From Armatimonadota bacterium (lineage in GTDB: Bacteria > Armatimonadota > Fimbriimonadia > Fimbriimonadales > Fimbriimonadaceae): DNA of 64,000 nt. Each line of letters starts with the position of its first letter. The stretch's first letter is position 1. This document shows, piece by piece, positions 47,429 through 56,599 of this stretch. The notes under the pieces are model-generated. The model was not told the DNA's origin. It made no database searches and saw only the letters and a program-made list of their open reading frames with translations. Location of the stretch: positions 186,001 through 250,000 of the forward strand of contig JAFDWQ010000010.1 of NCBI GenBank assembly GCA_018268395.1, read 5' to 3'. A program made the position numbers and the translations under genes.

Positions 47429-50400
47429 CCCTTGAAGTAAGCGTCGGGAACGCGCGGGGCGACGAGCGCCTTATCCGGGGCGGGGCTCCGTCCTACGTCT
47501 TCGGCGACCTTGAACGGCACGAGCGTACTGACCCCCGGTTCCTGCATCGTGACCCCGAACCAGACGTCCGCGCATTGGATCGTGGTCGTGTTATGGGTCA
47601 CGAGCACGAACTGGATGTCTTTGCTGAAGTCGCGCATGAGACCGATGAACCGCTCCACGTTACGGCCGTCGAGCGGAGCGTCGACTTCGTCGAGGATGAC
47701 GAGCGGGCTCGGCTTGACCTTCAACAACGCGAACAGGAACGCCAGCGCGCTAAGGGCCCTTTCTCCGCCGCTCAAGAGCTCGAGCCGTTGTTTCTTCTTC
47801 CCGGGAACGGTCACCGAGATCTCGACTCCCGCGTCGAGGTCTTCCCCGCCCTGGATCATGTCCAAGACGCCTTCTCCCCCTCCGAACACCGTCTTGAACG
47901 TTTCGCCGAACGCTTCCTTGATTTTGACGAACGTCTCGGTGAACTTGTCCCGGGTCAGGCGGTCGAGCTCACGGATGCTCGATTTGACTTCGTCCATGCC
48001 CGACTCGATGTCTTTGGCCTGGGCGTCGAGCTCTTCGAACCTCTCGGTCAATCGTTCGTAGGCTTCGACCGCGCCCAAGTTGACGTCGCCCATTTCCTTG
48101 AGCTCCTTGCGGAGCCTAGCGACGAGGACGCCCGCATCGGGAGGGACGACGGTGGTCGGAGCCTCGGACAGTGCTTTCGCCTGGTCGACACCGTATTCCT
48201 CCAGTAGCCGTTCGAGGACAGTCGCACGCTTCGCGTCGATCCGCGTCCTTCGGAGTTCGGCCTGGTACGCGGCGTTTTCGGCCTGTGAGGCTGCCTTACG
48301 GGCCTCTTGGGCCTGCTCGGTCGTGTGTTCGACCGACGAAGCGGAACCGCGCCTTCGCTCCGACAGCTCGTGCATCATGGCGGAAAGCCGAGCGTGTTCG
48401 GCCTCGTGGGTGTCCCGTTCGGATCTGGCGCGCTCGATTATGGCGAACTGGGCTTCTCGTTCCGGGCCGAGCCCGCCCGCCCGTTTGGCTCGGTGGCGTT
48501 CGGACTCTTCCACGGTCTTGACGCGCCGTTCGCAGTCTTCGACGCGGCGCTTCGCCGTCTGGGCGCGATCCCGAGCTTCGCGCAGTCGCTCGCCCGACGA
48601 CTCCGCTTCTTTGAGCCGTGCGGAATAAGCTTTCCAAGCTTCGTCGCGGACACGTTCGAACTCAGTGACGTCGACGGTGACGGGCTCGGAGCCGGACGTC
48701 GCCTCAAGGCCTTCGATCTCGGCTAAGAGGCGGGCTCGTGCCCGTTCGGTGGACGCCAGTTCGCTTTCCAGGCTCTTCAGCCAACTTCGGGCCTCCTCGA
48801 CGGCCAGCAGGACGGGCTGAAGTCCGGACTGGAGCCGTGTCCGCTCCGCGACCGCCTCCGACCGGCGGTTCTCGAACGCTTTCCCGGCCGCTTCGAGTGC
48901 GGACAACCGCTTCTGAAGGCCCTTGAGGGACTTCTCGCACTCAGCGAGCTCCGACGTCCGCTGGACAAGCCCTGAGGTCTGTCGAAGGGCGCGACCCCCC
49001 GTCACCGCGCCGCTCGCGTGGACGACTTCCCCGTCGAGCGTGACGCACCGCGACCAGCCGGACGTCCGGGCCAACCGGAGGGCGACGTCAAGGTCTTCGA
49101 CGACGAGGACGCGCCCGAGGAGGCTTTCGATGACGGGCCGGTGTGAAGCGCGGCACTCGACGAGGTCGGCGGCGATACCGACGACGCCCGGACCGGCCGC
49201 AAGCCGCTCGAGCTCGCGGTTGCGTTGTTGCGGCCGGACGAGGTCGACAGGCTGGAACGTGGCACGGCCCAGTTTCTCGTCCTTGAGCCACTGGATCGCC
49301 CGCTTGGCGTGTCCTTCGTCCGGAACGATGAGATCGTTGGCGGCCGCCCCCAAGGCCGTGTCCATTGCGACGGCCAAGTCTGGATCGGCCTGGACGCACT
49401 CTCCGACGGGCCGGAACTCACCTTCGAGCTTGCCGGACCGCACCAGGTCGAGGACGGCCCGTGCGCCTTGTGAGAGTCCCTCGTGGGCCGCGATGGTGGC
49501 TTCGATCCCCCGCCTCTTACCGTCGAGGGCCGCGACTTCTGCCAAGATCTTCCGGACTTCGGCCGCCCGGTCTTCTTCGTCGTGAACGAGTGCCGCAAGC
49601 GCTTTGTCGTGGGCCTCGAGGGCCTCACGACCGGACCGGGCGGCGGTTTCTGCCTCGGTCAAGGAAGCTTGGGCTTCTTCGATGCCGGACTGAAGGTCGG
49701 GCAACGTCCCGTCTATGCCTTGGAGTTCCTTGGCCGCTTCACGCGCCCTTTGCCTACGGTGTTCGCGTTCCAGGTCCGCACGGTGGGCCTCCGCCATCCT
49801 CTCCCGGGCTTCGGTCAAGGCTTGCTCCGCTGACTCCAGGTCTGCGGCGAGCGCTTTGGCGTCCGTATCGGCCCCCGAAAGTTCGGCCGACAAAGCTTCG
49901 AGGCTTTGTTCGGCGGCTCGTACTTCCACGATGGCCGCCTCGAGGTCTTCAGAAGCGTGGGACAACCGGTCGCGGGACGATCCGGCTTCCGCTTCCAGGT
50001 TCTCTTCGAGGACGGTCAGGCTCTGCAGCCGTGTCTCCGCTATGGAAATCGCCGAAGCTGCCTCGTCGGCGAGGTTCCGGATCTGACTTGCGAGTTTCCG
50101 TACGCCTTCGGCCTCCGATTCGAGCGTTGCGGCTTGGGCGGCCGTTTCCTTGGCGCGGGCCTCTAAGGAGGCGGCCAACGCGGTCTCTCTTTCGGCTGTG
50201 GTCTGGGCTTCGAGGACGTTTGCGGCAAGCCCTTCCGTCTCTTCGACGGCCGCGGCCAGTTCTTTCACTAGGAGGCCGCACTCGACCTGGCGGAGGCCTT
50301 TGAGGGCGCTCTTGTAACGGACTGCGACTTCCGCTTCTTCGGCAAGGGGTTCCCGTTGCGCGTCGAGCTCTTGCAGGACGTCTTGGACACGGCGGAGATG

Positions 50401-50958
50401 GGTCGACGCGGCGTCGAGCCGCCGGACGGCCTCTTGGCGCCTCATGCGGTACCGCTGGACGCCCGCCGCCTCGTCGATCCAAGCCCGGCGCTGTTGTGGC
50501 GACGCGGCGAGGGCCTGGTCGATGTCGCTCTGCCCGACGATCGCGTACCCGGCGCGGCCAAGCCCCGAGTCGGCCAGCAGGTCGGCCACGTCCTTCAACC
50601 GGCAAGCCCGCTTGTTGATCTCGTACTCGCCCTGTCCGCTCCGGTCGACACGCCGCGTGACGCTGACCTCGGCACAATCCATGGGAAGGGCGCCGTCCTC
50701 GTTGTCGAAGGTCAGGGTGACTTCGGCGTAGCCCATCGCTTTACGGTGGACCGAACCGGCGAAGATGACCTCTTTGCCGGACTGGGCGCGTAAGGCCCGT
50801 GCGCTCGTCTCGCCGAGCCCCCAAAGCATCGCGTCGACGATGTTCGACTTTCCGCAACCGTTCGGGCCGACGACGGCCACGATGTCGCCGCCGAGTTCGA
50901 ACTCGGTCTTATCGGCGAAGGTCTTAAACCCCTGGATGCGGACCCGCTTCAGCTTCAT
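47425..50958 (-). CDS. smc: Chromosome segregation protein SMC
   Basis: An 1177-residue condensin ATPase that compacts and segregates the chromosome with ScpA/ScpB. It has the N-terminal Walker A VVGPNGCGKSNIVDAM, two long coiled coils (about 160-510 and 670-1000) and a hinge at about 510-660 (TALGAAANDLIVPDEGHAK). The C-terminal signature is LLSGGERALSALAFLFALL, with Walker B LVILDEVDAPLDGRNV. The length is full. It follows the flavin reductase gene by nine bases on the same strand. Confidence 0.96.
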   Translation of the reverse strand: MKLKRVRIQGFKTFADKTEFELGGDIVAVVGPNGCGKSNIVDAMLWGLGETSARALRAQSGKEVIFAGSVHRKAMGYAEVTLTFDNEDGALPMDCAEVSVTRRVDRSGQGEYEINKRACRLKDVADLLADSGLGRAGYAIVGQSDIDQALAASPQQRRAWIDEAAGVQRYRMRRQEAVRRLDAASTHLRRVQDVLQELDAQREPLAEEAEVAVRYKSALKGLRQVECGLLVKELAAAVEETEGLAANVLEAQTTAERETALAASLEARAKETAAQAATLESEAEGVRKLASQIRNLADEAASAISIAETRLQSLTVLEENLEAEAGSSRDRLSHASEDLEAAIVEVRAAEQSLEALSAELSGADTDAKALAADLESAEQALTEARERMAEAHRADLEREHRRQRAREAAKELQGIDGTLPDLQSGIEEAQASLTEAETAARSGREALEAHDKALAALVHDEEDRAAEVRKILAEVAALDGKRRGIEATIAAHEGLSQGARAVLDLVRSGKLEGEFRPVGECVQADPDLAVAMDTALGAAANDLIVPDEGHAKRAIQWLKDEKLGRATFQPVDLVRPQQRNRELERLAAGPGVVGIAADLVECRASHRPVIESLLGRVLVVEDLDVALRLARTSGWSRCVTLDGEVVHASGAVTGGRALRQTSGLVQRTSELAECEKSLKGLQKRLSALEAAGKAFENRRSEAVAERTRLQSGLQPVLLAVEEARSWLKSLESELASTERARARLLAEIEGLEATSGSEPVTVDVTEFERVRDEAWKAYSARLKEAESSGERLREARDRAQTAKRRVEDCERRVKTVEESERHRAKRAGGLGPEREAQFAIIERARSERDTHEAEHARLSAMMHELSERRRGSASSVEHTTEQAQEARKAASQAENAAYQAELRRTRIDAKRATVLERLLEEYGVDQAKALSEAPTTVVPPDAGVLVARLRKELKEMGDVNLGAVEAYERLTERFEELDAQAKDIESGMDEVKSSIRELDRLTRDKFTETFVKIKEAFGETFKTVFGGGEGVLDMIQGGEDLDAGVEISVTVPGKKKQRLELLSGGERALSALAFLFALLKVKPSPLVILDEVDAPLDGRNVERFIGLMRDFSKDIQFVLVTHNTTTIQCADVWFGVTMQEPGVSTLVPFKVAEDVGRSPAPDKALVAPRVPDAYFKG

Positions 50959-50967
50959 GCGCGAGGA

Positions 50968-51603
50968 CTACAGATCAACGGACGGGGAGGCGTCCGCTTT
51001 TGGACGGGACATTTCAAAGAGTTTTCCACCTGCCAGATCAAGATAGCCCGAACCGCCGAGCCGGGCGATCGGTCGGAAGCCGGTGGGTTTGCGGGTTTCC
51101 GCGTCCCAGACGTCGGAGCTGAGGTCGACCGCGAGGACCTCTCCGATGACAAAAGCGGCATCGCCGTGCTCGAACAGGTGAACGCAACGGCATTCGAGCG
51201 CGGCCGGGCTTTCCGCGACGCGGCCCGGTCTGACGACGGAGCTTTCGACCGCTGTGAACCCGCCGATGCCCCACTTGGAACCCCGCTTCGCCGCATCGAC
51301 GGCCGTTTGGTTCATGCCCTCGGCCATGTCACGGTCGACGAGGTTGACGACGAACTCGCCGGTCTCTTCGACGTTGGTCAATGTCGCTTTCTTCCGCCCG
51401 TCTTTGCCCCGTACCGGACAGAACGCAAGGCTCGGCGGTTTCGCCCCTCCGAGCATGAAGAAGCTGAACGGAGCGAGGTTGGCCTCGCCCGTGCCGGAAA
51501 GGGTGCTCACGAACGCGATCGGACGCGGTACGACGAGGTTGCTCAGCAGGTCGTAGGCAAAGCTGGGGGACTCGTCGGCAAGGCGCCAGACCAAACGGGG
51601 CAC
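50968..51603 (-). CDS. Flavin reductase-like (FMN-binding split-barrel) protein
   Basis: A 211-residue flavin-binding protein of the flavin-reductase-like family. Typical blocks are NLVVPRPIAFVSTLSGTGEANLAPFSFF, PSLAFCPV, KKATLTNVEETGEFVVNLVD and CRCVHLFEHGDAAFVIGEV. Family members reduce FMN with NAD(P)H or bind FMN as a simple oxidoreductase; the partner is unknown. The start is the GTG at 51603, five bases after a TACAAT element. It is the first gene of a pair with smc. Confidence 0.9.
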   Translation of the reverse strand: MPRLVWRLADESPSFAYDLLSNLVVPRPIAFVSTLSGTGEANLAPFSFFMLGGAKPPSLAFCPVRGKDGRKKATLTNVEETGEFVVNLVDRDMAEGMNQTAVDAAKRGSKWGIGGFTAVESSVVRPGRVAESPAALECRCVHLFEHGDAAFVIGEVLAVDLSSDVWDAETRKPTGFRPIARLGGSGYLDLAGGKLFEMSRPKADASPSVDL

Positions 51604-51608
51604 GCCCG

Positions 51609-51614
51609 ATTGTA
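51609..51614 (-). promoter_or_regulatory. -10 element of the flavin reductase/smc unit
   Basis: TACAAT on the minus strand ends five bases before the GTG at 51603. It is not part of any stop codon, unlike the match at 3509-3514. Confidence 0.5.
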
Positions 51615-51630
51615 GCCGAGCCGGACAGCC

Positions 51631-51972
51631 TTACCAGCGGACGCCGAACAAGGCTAAGACGATCAGTCCGAGGGTGGACAGTGCCGTCCCATAACCGAAC
51701 ATGAGGATCCGGAAGGCCTTCTTTCCGAGGGGATGCCTGAAGTTGATGACGCGTTCGTCATCGTGGGCCGACCCGTCGGCCCGACGGCGAGGCACCCAAA
51801 GGCGAGTGTCGCCGGTTCCGAAATAGAACCCGAAGCGCCAACTCGAAGGCCTCGACCAGACGTCACGGTTGGCGTCCTTCCGCTCCTTGATGAGCGGCTC
51901 GAAGACGCGGGAACCGACGAGGACGTACTCGGTCGTCTGCAACACCGTGGGCCACTCGAACCGTGTCGCCAT
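51631..51972 (-). CDS. DUF5808-like small membrane protein
   Basis: A 113-residue protein. The segment FGFYFGTGDTRLWVPRR followed by NFRHPLGKKAFR matches the DUF5808 pattern (Y/F-F-x-x-x-D-x-R-L-W-V-P, then NF-x-HP). One transmembrane helix lies at the C-terminus (MFGYGTALSTLGLIVLALFGV). The start is the ATG at 51972, with a GACAAT six bases upstream; an in-frame ATG at 52008 is less likely. The function is unknown. It is divergent from flhA. Confidence 0.7.
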   Translation of the reverse strand: MATRFEWPTVLQTTEYVLVGSRVFEPLIKERKDANRDVWSRPSSWRFGFYFGTGDTRLWVPRRRADGSAHDDERVINFRHPLGKKAFRILMFGYGTALSTLGLIVLALFGVRW

Positions 51973-51978
51973 AGTCCC

Positions 51979-51984
51979 ATTGTC
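51979..51984 (-). promoter_or_regulatory. -10 element of the DUF5808-like gene
   Basis: GACAAT on the minus strand ends exactly six bases before the ATG at 51972. Confidence 0.4.
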
Positions 51985-52092
51985 GGACGCCACGCGCCCG
52001 ACCCTCAAGGTTTTGACCGTTTCAGGCCGCCTCTATCGTGCGACGAGCCTGAAGAACGACCGTATTCCTACCGATACTCCAATCAGCCCCCC

Positions 52093-54171
52093 ATGGCCTT
52101 CCTTCAAAAGGCGCTCCGTCACAACGACCTCCTGATCGGCGGCGCGATGCTCGTCATCGTCAGCATGTTGATCATGCCCCTGCCGCATTGGGCCCTGGAC
52201 TTCGGCCTGGTCGTGGCGATGGCCACGGCCGTCATCATCCTTCTGACGTCGGTCAACGTCAAGGATCCGCTCCAGTTCAGCGTCTTCCCTTCTCTGCTGT
52301 TGATCACGACGTTGTTCCGTCTGGCCCTCAGCATCGCTGCAACGAAGCTGATCCTCGGTTCGGGCGACGCGGGGCACGTGATCCAGACCTTCGGCCAGTT
52401 CGTCCTGGGCGGGGACTTCGTCGTCGGCTTTGTCGCGTTCGTGATCCTGATGATCGTGCAGTTCATCGTCATCACGAACGGTGCGACGCGCGTGTCCGAG
52501 GTCGTGGCGAGGTTCACCTTGGACGCCATGCCGGGCAAACAGATGGCGATCGACGCCGACCTGGCCGCTGGGCTGATCGACGAAGACGAGGCCCGTGCCC
52601 GCCGCAAGGGGGTCAAACAGGAAGCCGACTTTTACGGCGCGATGGACGGTGCGAGCAAGTTCGTCAAGGGCGACGCCGTCGCGGCGATCCTGATCATTTT
52701 GGTCAACATCATCGGTGGGTTCGCGGTCGGGTTCATGAAGGGCGGCGGCGACGTCCAGCAGATCCTCAGCACCTATGCGATGCTCTCGGTCGGCGAAGGC
52801 CTCGTTTCTCAAATCCCCGCCCTCCTGATCTCGACCGCCAGTGGTCTCTTGGTCACTCGGTCCGGCCAGGAAGCGGGCATGGGCGGGACGCTCCTTGGCC
52901 AAATGCTCGCCCAACCGAAGGTCCTGGCTTCGACGGGCGTCGCTCTGGCCGTGTTCGGGTTCGTCCCGGGCTTTCCGACCCCCATCTTCCTCCTCCTCGG
53001 AGCAGCCCTCTATGGCGTCAGCCGTTTCGCGGTCAAGAACCCGAACGTGTCCAAGCAACTTTCGGGAGAGCCCGTCAAGAAAGCCGAAACTGCGCATCAG
53101 GCGCACCATCAGCCGCCTGCCGGCCCGGAAGCCGCTCTCGCTCTCGTGGCCGTCGACGCCTTGGAGATCGAGGTCGGATACAGCTTGACAAGGTTGGCCG
53201 ACGCCCGGATGGGTGGCGACCTGCCGGAGCGCGTCACGGCGACACGCCGCCAAATCGCGGTGGAACTCGGTTACGTGATGCCGAGCGTCCGCATCCGGGA
53301 CAATGCGGCATTGGCCCCGAACGAATATGTGATCAAAGTCCGGGGGGAAGAAGTGGGACGCGCGACCGCGAACGCCGACGAACTGCTCGCGATCAGCAGC
53401 GGCGATGTGCTCGCGCCTGTCGTCGGGACTCCGGCCAAGGAGCCCGTTTTCGGTCTCGAAGCCGTTTGGATCGACCCCGCATTCCGAAGCGCGGCCGAGG
53501 CCAACGGCTACACCGTGGTCGAACCCAGCGCGATGATGGCCACCCACCTCTGTGAGACCGTGAAGACTTACGCGGCCGAACTCCTTTCCCGTCAAGAGGT
53601 CCAGGCCCTTGTCGAGAACGCCAAGGCCCACAACGAGGCCGTCGTTTCCGAACTTATCCCGAACACGGTCACTTACGGTGACATCCAGAAAGTCCTACAA
53701 CACCTGCTCCGGGAACGCATCCCCGTCCGCGACATGGTGACGATCCTGGAGACCATGGCCGACTTCGCGAGCCGGGTCAAGGACAACGAGCAGCTCGGCG
53801 AACTCGTCCGTGCGGCCATCGCGCGGACGATCACGCGGCAGTACGTCGACGATGCGAACCGACTGTCGTGCCTGACCATCGATCCCGGTATCGAACGGGT
53901 CTTGATGGACGGTGTCCAACACACGGCGGGCGGGGTTTCGCTCGCCCTCGACCCGCAGGTCCAACAGAGGGTGTTGGACGAGCTTTCGAGGGGCTTCGAC
54001 GACGCTGTCCGCGACGGGCGCAACGCGGTCGTCCTGTGCTCTTCCGCCCTCCGGTTGCCCCTCCGCAAGGTCGTGGAGCGGTATCTGCCGCAATTGCCCG
54101 TGCTCGCCTACAACGAGGTTTCGGCCAAAGCGGAGGTCGAGTTCGTCGGCCAAGTCGCCTTCGCAGCGTAA
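52093..54171 (+). CDS. flhA: FlhA, flagellar type III export gate protein
   Basis: A 692-residue FlhA/InvA family protein. The N-terminal half has eight transmembrane segments (LLIGGAMLVIVSMLIMPLPHW onward) and the conserved FHIPEP-type loop, with DPLQFSVFPSLLLITTLFRLALSIAATK, TDAMPGKQMAIDADLAAG-like text (TLDAMPGKQMAID) and DFYGAMDGASKFVKGDA. The cytosolic C-terminal half (about 345-692) is the chaperone-binding FlhA-C. The start is the ATG at 52093, where the conserved chain begins. No other flagellar or type III gene is in the window, so flhA stands alone, followed by hrcA. Confidence 0.93.
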   Translation: MAFLQKALRHNDLLIGGAMLVIVSMLIMPLPHWALDFGLVVAMATAVIILLTSVNVKDPLQFSVFPSLLLITTLFRLALSIAATKLILGSGDAGHVIQTFGQFVLGGDFVVGFVAFVILMIVQFIVITNGATRVSEVVARFTLDAMPGKQMAIDADLAAGLIDEDEARARRKGVKQEADFYGAMDGASKFVKGDAVAAILIILVNIIGGFAVGFMKGGGDVQQILSTYAMLSVGEGLVSQIPALLISTASGLLVTRSGQEAGMGGTLLGQMLAQPKVLASTGVALAVFGFVPGFPTPIFLLLGAALYGVSRFAVKNPNVSKQLSGEPVKKAETAHQAHHQPPAGPEAALALVAVDALEIEVGYSLTRLADARMGGDLPERVTATRRQIAVELGYVMPSVRIRDNAALAPNEYVIKVRGEEVGRATANADELLAISSGDVLAPVVGTPAKEPVFGLEAVWIDPAFRSAAEANGYTVVEPSAMMATHLCETVKTYAAELLSRQEVQALVENAKAHNEAVVSELIPNTVTYGDIQKVLQHLLRERIPVRDMVTILETMADFASRVKDNEQLGELVRAAIARTITRQYVDDANRLSCLTIDPGIERVLMDGVQHTAGGVSLALDPQVQQRVLDELSRGFDDAVRDGRNAVVLCSSALRLPLRKVVERYLPQLPVLAYNEVSAKAEVEFVGQVAFAA

Positions 54172-54196
54172 CGGCCGTTCCGGGCGCTCGGGACGG

Positions 54197-54202
54197 TAAA
54201 CT
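54197..54202 (+). promoter_or_regulatory. -10 element of hrcA
   Basis: TAAACT lies 12 bases before the GTG at 54215. I see no CIRCE inverted repeat (TTAGCACTC-type) near this start. Confidence 0.4.
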
Positions 54203-54214
54203 GGACGTTCGGCC

Positions 54215-55228
54215 GTGGACCCTATCTCAAACCGTCAAGAGCAGATCCTCCAAGCCGTGATCGTCGAGTACGTTACGGGGGCGGAGCCCGTCCCCAGCGA
54301 GACGATCGTCAAGAAGTATCAACTCGGCGTCCGGAGTGCGACCGTCCGGAGCGAACTGGCCGAAATCACCGAGCTCGGACTGCTCGACCAGCCCCACACG
54401 AGCGCCGGACGCGTCCCGAGCGACCGGGGCTACCGTTATTACGTCGACAGGCTCCTCGTCGAGCGTGAGCCCGAAGGCCAGGAGAAGAAGTCCGTCCGGG
54501 CCGCTGCCGAAGAAGAGGACACGCTTCGGACGCTGCTGCAGGAAACGACGAAAGCCCTCAGCCGACTCACTCATCTGTTGTCGGCGGCCGCGGTCCTTCG
54601 GGACGCCCAATTGAGGGTCAGGAGCGTGCTCTTGACGGCTGTCGGCCCTGGACGGAGTCTTCTCGTCATCGTCTTCCAAAACGGTCACATTGAAAACCGG
54701 CTGATCGACTGCCCACCGGGTACGACGATCCTTCAGTTGGGCGACGTGAACGCCGCCCTGTCCCGATCAGCGGACGGACAGACGATCGGGAGCCTCGCCA
54801 AGGCGAAACCGCCTTCGCACGACGATGCGGCGACGAACGCGGTCCTTAAGACCGCGTGGAACGCCCTAAAGAGCACGGCAAAGGAGATCACTCGAGGGAA
54901 ACTGATCACGGAAGGGGAGGAGTACGTGCTCGCCCAGCCCGAGTTCCAGAGGAGCATGGACGAGATGCAGTCGCTCCTGGCGAGCATCGAAGACGAGGAA
55001 GCCCTCCTTTCGGCCGTGTCGGGAGAAGGGGTCACGATCGGCCGGGAGAACAAGTTGGAGAGCATGCACGGCCTGACGATCCTGAGGCGGTCGTTCTTCG
55101 CGGGCGAGGAGGAGGCCGGAACGCTCGCGATCGTCGGCCCCAAACGCATGCACTACGACAGGACGTTGGCCTTGTTGGACTACTCGGCTAAGGCCGTCAG
55201 CGACGCCTTGTCTAAGCTGGTCAAGTGA
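54215..55228 (+). CDS. hrcA: Heat-inducible transcription repressor HrcA
   Basis: A 337-residue repressor of dnaK/groE operons that binds CIRCE elements. The winged-helix N-terminus has SNRQEQILQAVIVEYVTGAEPVPSE in two runs, VRSATVRSELAEITELGLLDQPHTSAGRVPSDRGYRYYVD and then the GAF-like effector domain. The C-terminal ILRRSFFAGEEEAGTLAIVGPKRM matches the family. The start is the GTG at 54215 (MDPISNRQEQ). No heat-shock chaperone operon follows, so its targets are elsewhere. The thioredoxin lipoprotein gene comes 44 bp later with its own promoter. Confidence 0.95.
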   Translation: MDPISNRQEQILQAVIVEYVTGAEPVPSETIVKKYQLGVRSATVRSELAEITELGLLDQPHTSAGRVPSDRGYRYYVDRLLVEREPEGQEKKSVRAAAEEEDTLRTLLQETTKALSRLTHLLSAAAVLRDAQLRVRSVLLTAVGPGRSLLVIVFQNGHIENRLIDCPPGTTILQLGDVNAALSRSADGQTIGSLAKAKPPSHDDAATNAVLKTAWNALKSTAKEITRGKLITEGEEYVLAQPEFQRSMDEMQSLLASIEDEEALLSAVSGEGVTIGRENKLESMHGLTILRRSFFAGEEEAGTLAIVGPKRMHYDRTLALLDYSAKAVSDALSKLVK

Positions 55229-55260
55229 GACTTGGCGGGCCGCCGGCCCAAAGTTGACTC

Positions 55261-55266
55261 TATACT
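55261..55266 (+). promoter_or_regulatory. -10 element, leaderless-type, thioredoxin lipoprotein
   Basis: TATACT ends exactly six bases before the GTG at 55273. The nearby TTGACT is only one base upstream of it, too close to be a -35 box. Confidence 0.6.
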
Positions 55267-55272
55267 GGTCCT

Positions 55273-56517
55273 GTGAACCTGCGTCCCCTCCTTTCGCTTG
55301 CGGCCGTGACCCTGTTGTGGGGCTGCTCGCAAACGCCCTCCGGATCGTCTGGAACCGCGGCGGGCAAGCCTGCCGGGAGCAAGTCGGACGAAGCCGCTGT
55401 GGCCTTGCTGAAGAAGAGCATGGACGCCTATGCCGCGTTCGACACCTTCCAGGCCAGCTACGACCGCGTCCCGACGAAGCCAGGGACGGGCGCACCGACC
55501 CGGACGATCACGTACCAGAAGCCGAACCTCTTCCGGATCGAGGCTAAGACGGAGAAAGGGGACATGACGATCACGTCCGTTTCCAACGGTAAGGAGGCGA
55601 TCGAATACGCGGTCATGGGGAGCGACGGGAGCGGGATGAAGCAGCCTGCGCCGACCACCCTTGCGGACGCCCAATTGATCCAGATCCGCAACCCGCTGGT
55701 CTGCGGCAGCTTGGTCTACAACTTCTTCAAGGGTTCGGCGGGATACGCCGACCTGGTCGACGAGTCTAAAGCACCGACGTTGCTGGGCAAAAAGGAGAAG
55801 TCGCCGACGGGCGAGGACGCCCAGGTCGTCAAGTTTTACGCGAAGGAGCACTTCGGAAACGTCGAGGCCCTGATCGGAACCCAAAGCGGTCTTGTGTACC
55901 GGGTCAGTTACGACGGAGCCCAGTTCAAGGAAATGGCCAAATCGGCCAAGGCCGACGAATCTCAGATCCCTGACATTTCGGCGGTCGAGACCTTCAAGGA
56001 CATCAAGACGGGAGCGGCCTTCGTGGCGTCGACGTTCGATACGACTCCGCCTAAGAACGTCAAGTTGGTCGACCCGTCCAAGCCGCCGGCTTCCCCGTTG
56101 CCGATCGGCAAGCCCGCCCCGAACTTCAAGTTGACGGGGATGGACGGAAAGACCGTCAACCTCTCCGACCTCAAAGGCAAGGTCGTCCTGATCGACTTCT
56201 GGGCGACGTGGTGCGGCCCTTGCCGCGAAGGGTTGCCCGTCACGGACAAGCTCCACAAGGAGTTTGCGTCCAAGGGACTCCAAGTCTTGGCCGTCAGTGA
56301 CGAAGAAAAGCCGACGGTCGACAAGTTCGTGAAAGACAACGGTTACTCCTTCCCTGTCTTCCTTGACACGGACCGGAGCGCCAATACGACGTACAAGATC
56401 GAAGGCATTCCTACGCTCGTCATCATCGACAAGAACGGGAACCTCGCGAGCTATGCCATGGGGCTCGAGCCTGAAGCGATGGTGCGGGAGAAGCTGAAGA
56501 AGGTCGGGATCGGCTAG
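55273..56517 (+). CDS. TlpA-like thioredoxin lipoprotein with DUF2092-like N-terminal domain
   Basis: A 414-residue lipoprotein. The leader MNLRPLLSLAAVTLLWGC carries a lipobox ending at Cys18. Residues of about 40-255 form a beta-rich LolA/DUF2092-like domain (FDTFQASYDR, RTITYQKPNLFRIEA). Residues of about 275-414 are a TlpA/AhpC-type thioredoxin with FWATWCGPCREGLPV (CxxC active site) and the cis-Pro region EGIPTLVIID. It probably reduces or exchanges disulfides on the outer face of the membrane. The start GTG is fixed by the promoter six bases upstream. Confidence 0.92.
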   Translation: MNLRPLLSLAAVTLLWGCSQTPSGSSGTAAGKPAGSKSDEAAVALLKKSMDAYAAFDTFQASYDRVPTKPGTGAPTRTITYQKPNLFRIEAKTEKGDMTITSVSNGKEAIEYAVMGSDGSGMKQPAPTTLADAQLIQIRNPLVCGSLVYNFFKGSAGYADLVDESKAPTLLGKKEKSPTGEDAQVVKFYAKEHFGNVEALIGTQSGLVYRVSYDGAQFKEMAKSAKADESQIPDISAVETFKDIKTGAAFVASTFDTTPPKNVKLVDPSKPPASPLPIGKPAPNFKLTGMDGKTVNLSDLKGKVVLIDFWATWCGPCREGLPVTDKLHKEFASKGLQVLAVSDEEKPTVDKFVKDNGYSFPVFLDTDRSANTTYKIEGIPTLVIIDKNGNLASYAMGLEPEAMVREKLKKVGIG

Positions 56518-56599
56518 CGTCGATACCCGCAGAACGTCGTTCGAACGAAGTCACACCGGGACCGATGACCGGGTGAACGACCACCGTTGGGTGCCGTCG

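Noticed and set aside
47203-48207. A 334-residue plus-strand open frame
   Set aside because: It is antisense to the C-terminus of smc and overlaps the DUF5658 gene in another frame.
52033-53631. A 532-residue minus-strand open frame
   Set aside because: It is antisense to flhA, full of His/Asp/Arg with no recognisable fold.
54180-54260. A CIRCE element near hrcA
   Set aside because: No TTAGCACTC-N9-GAGTGCTAA-like inverted repeat was found around the start.
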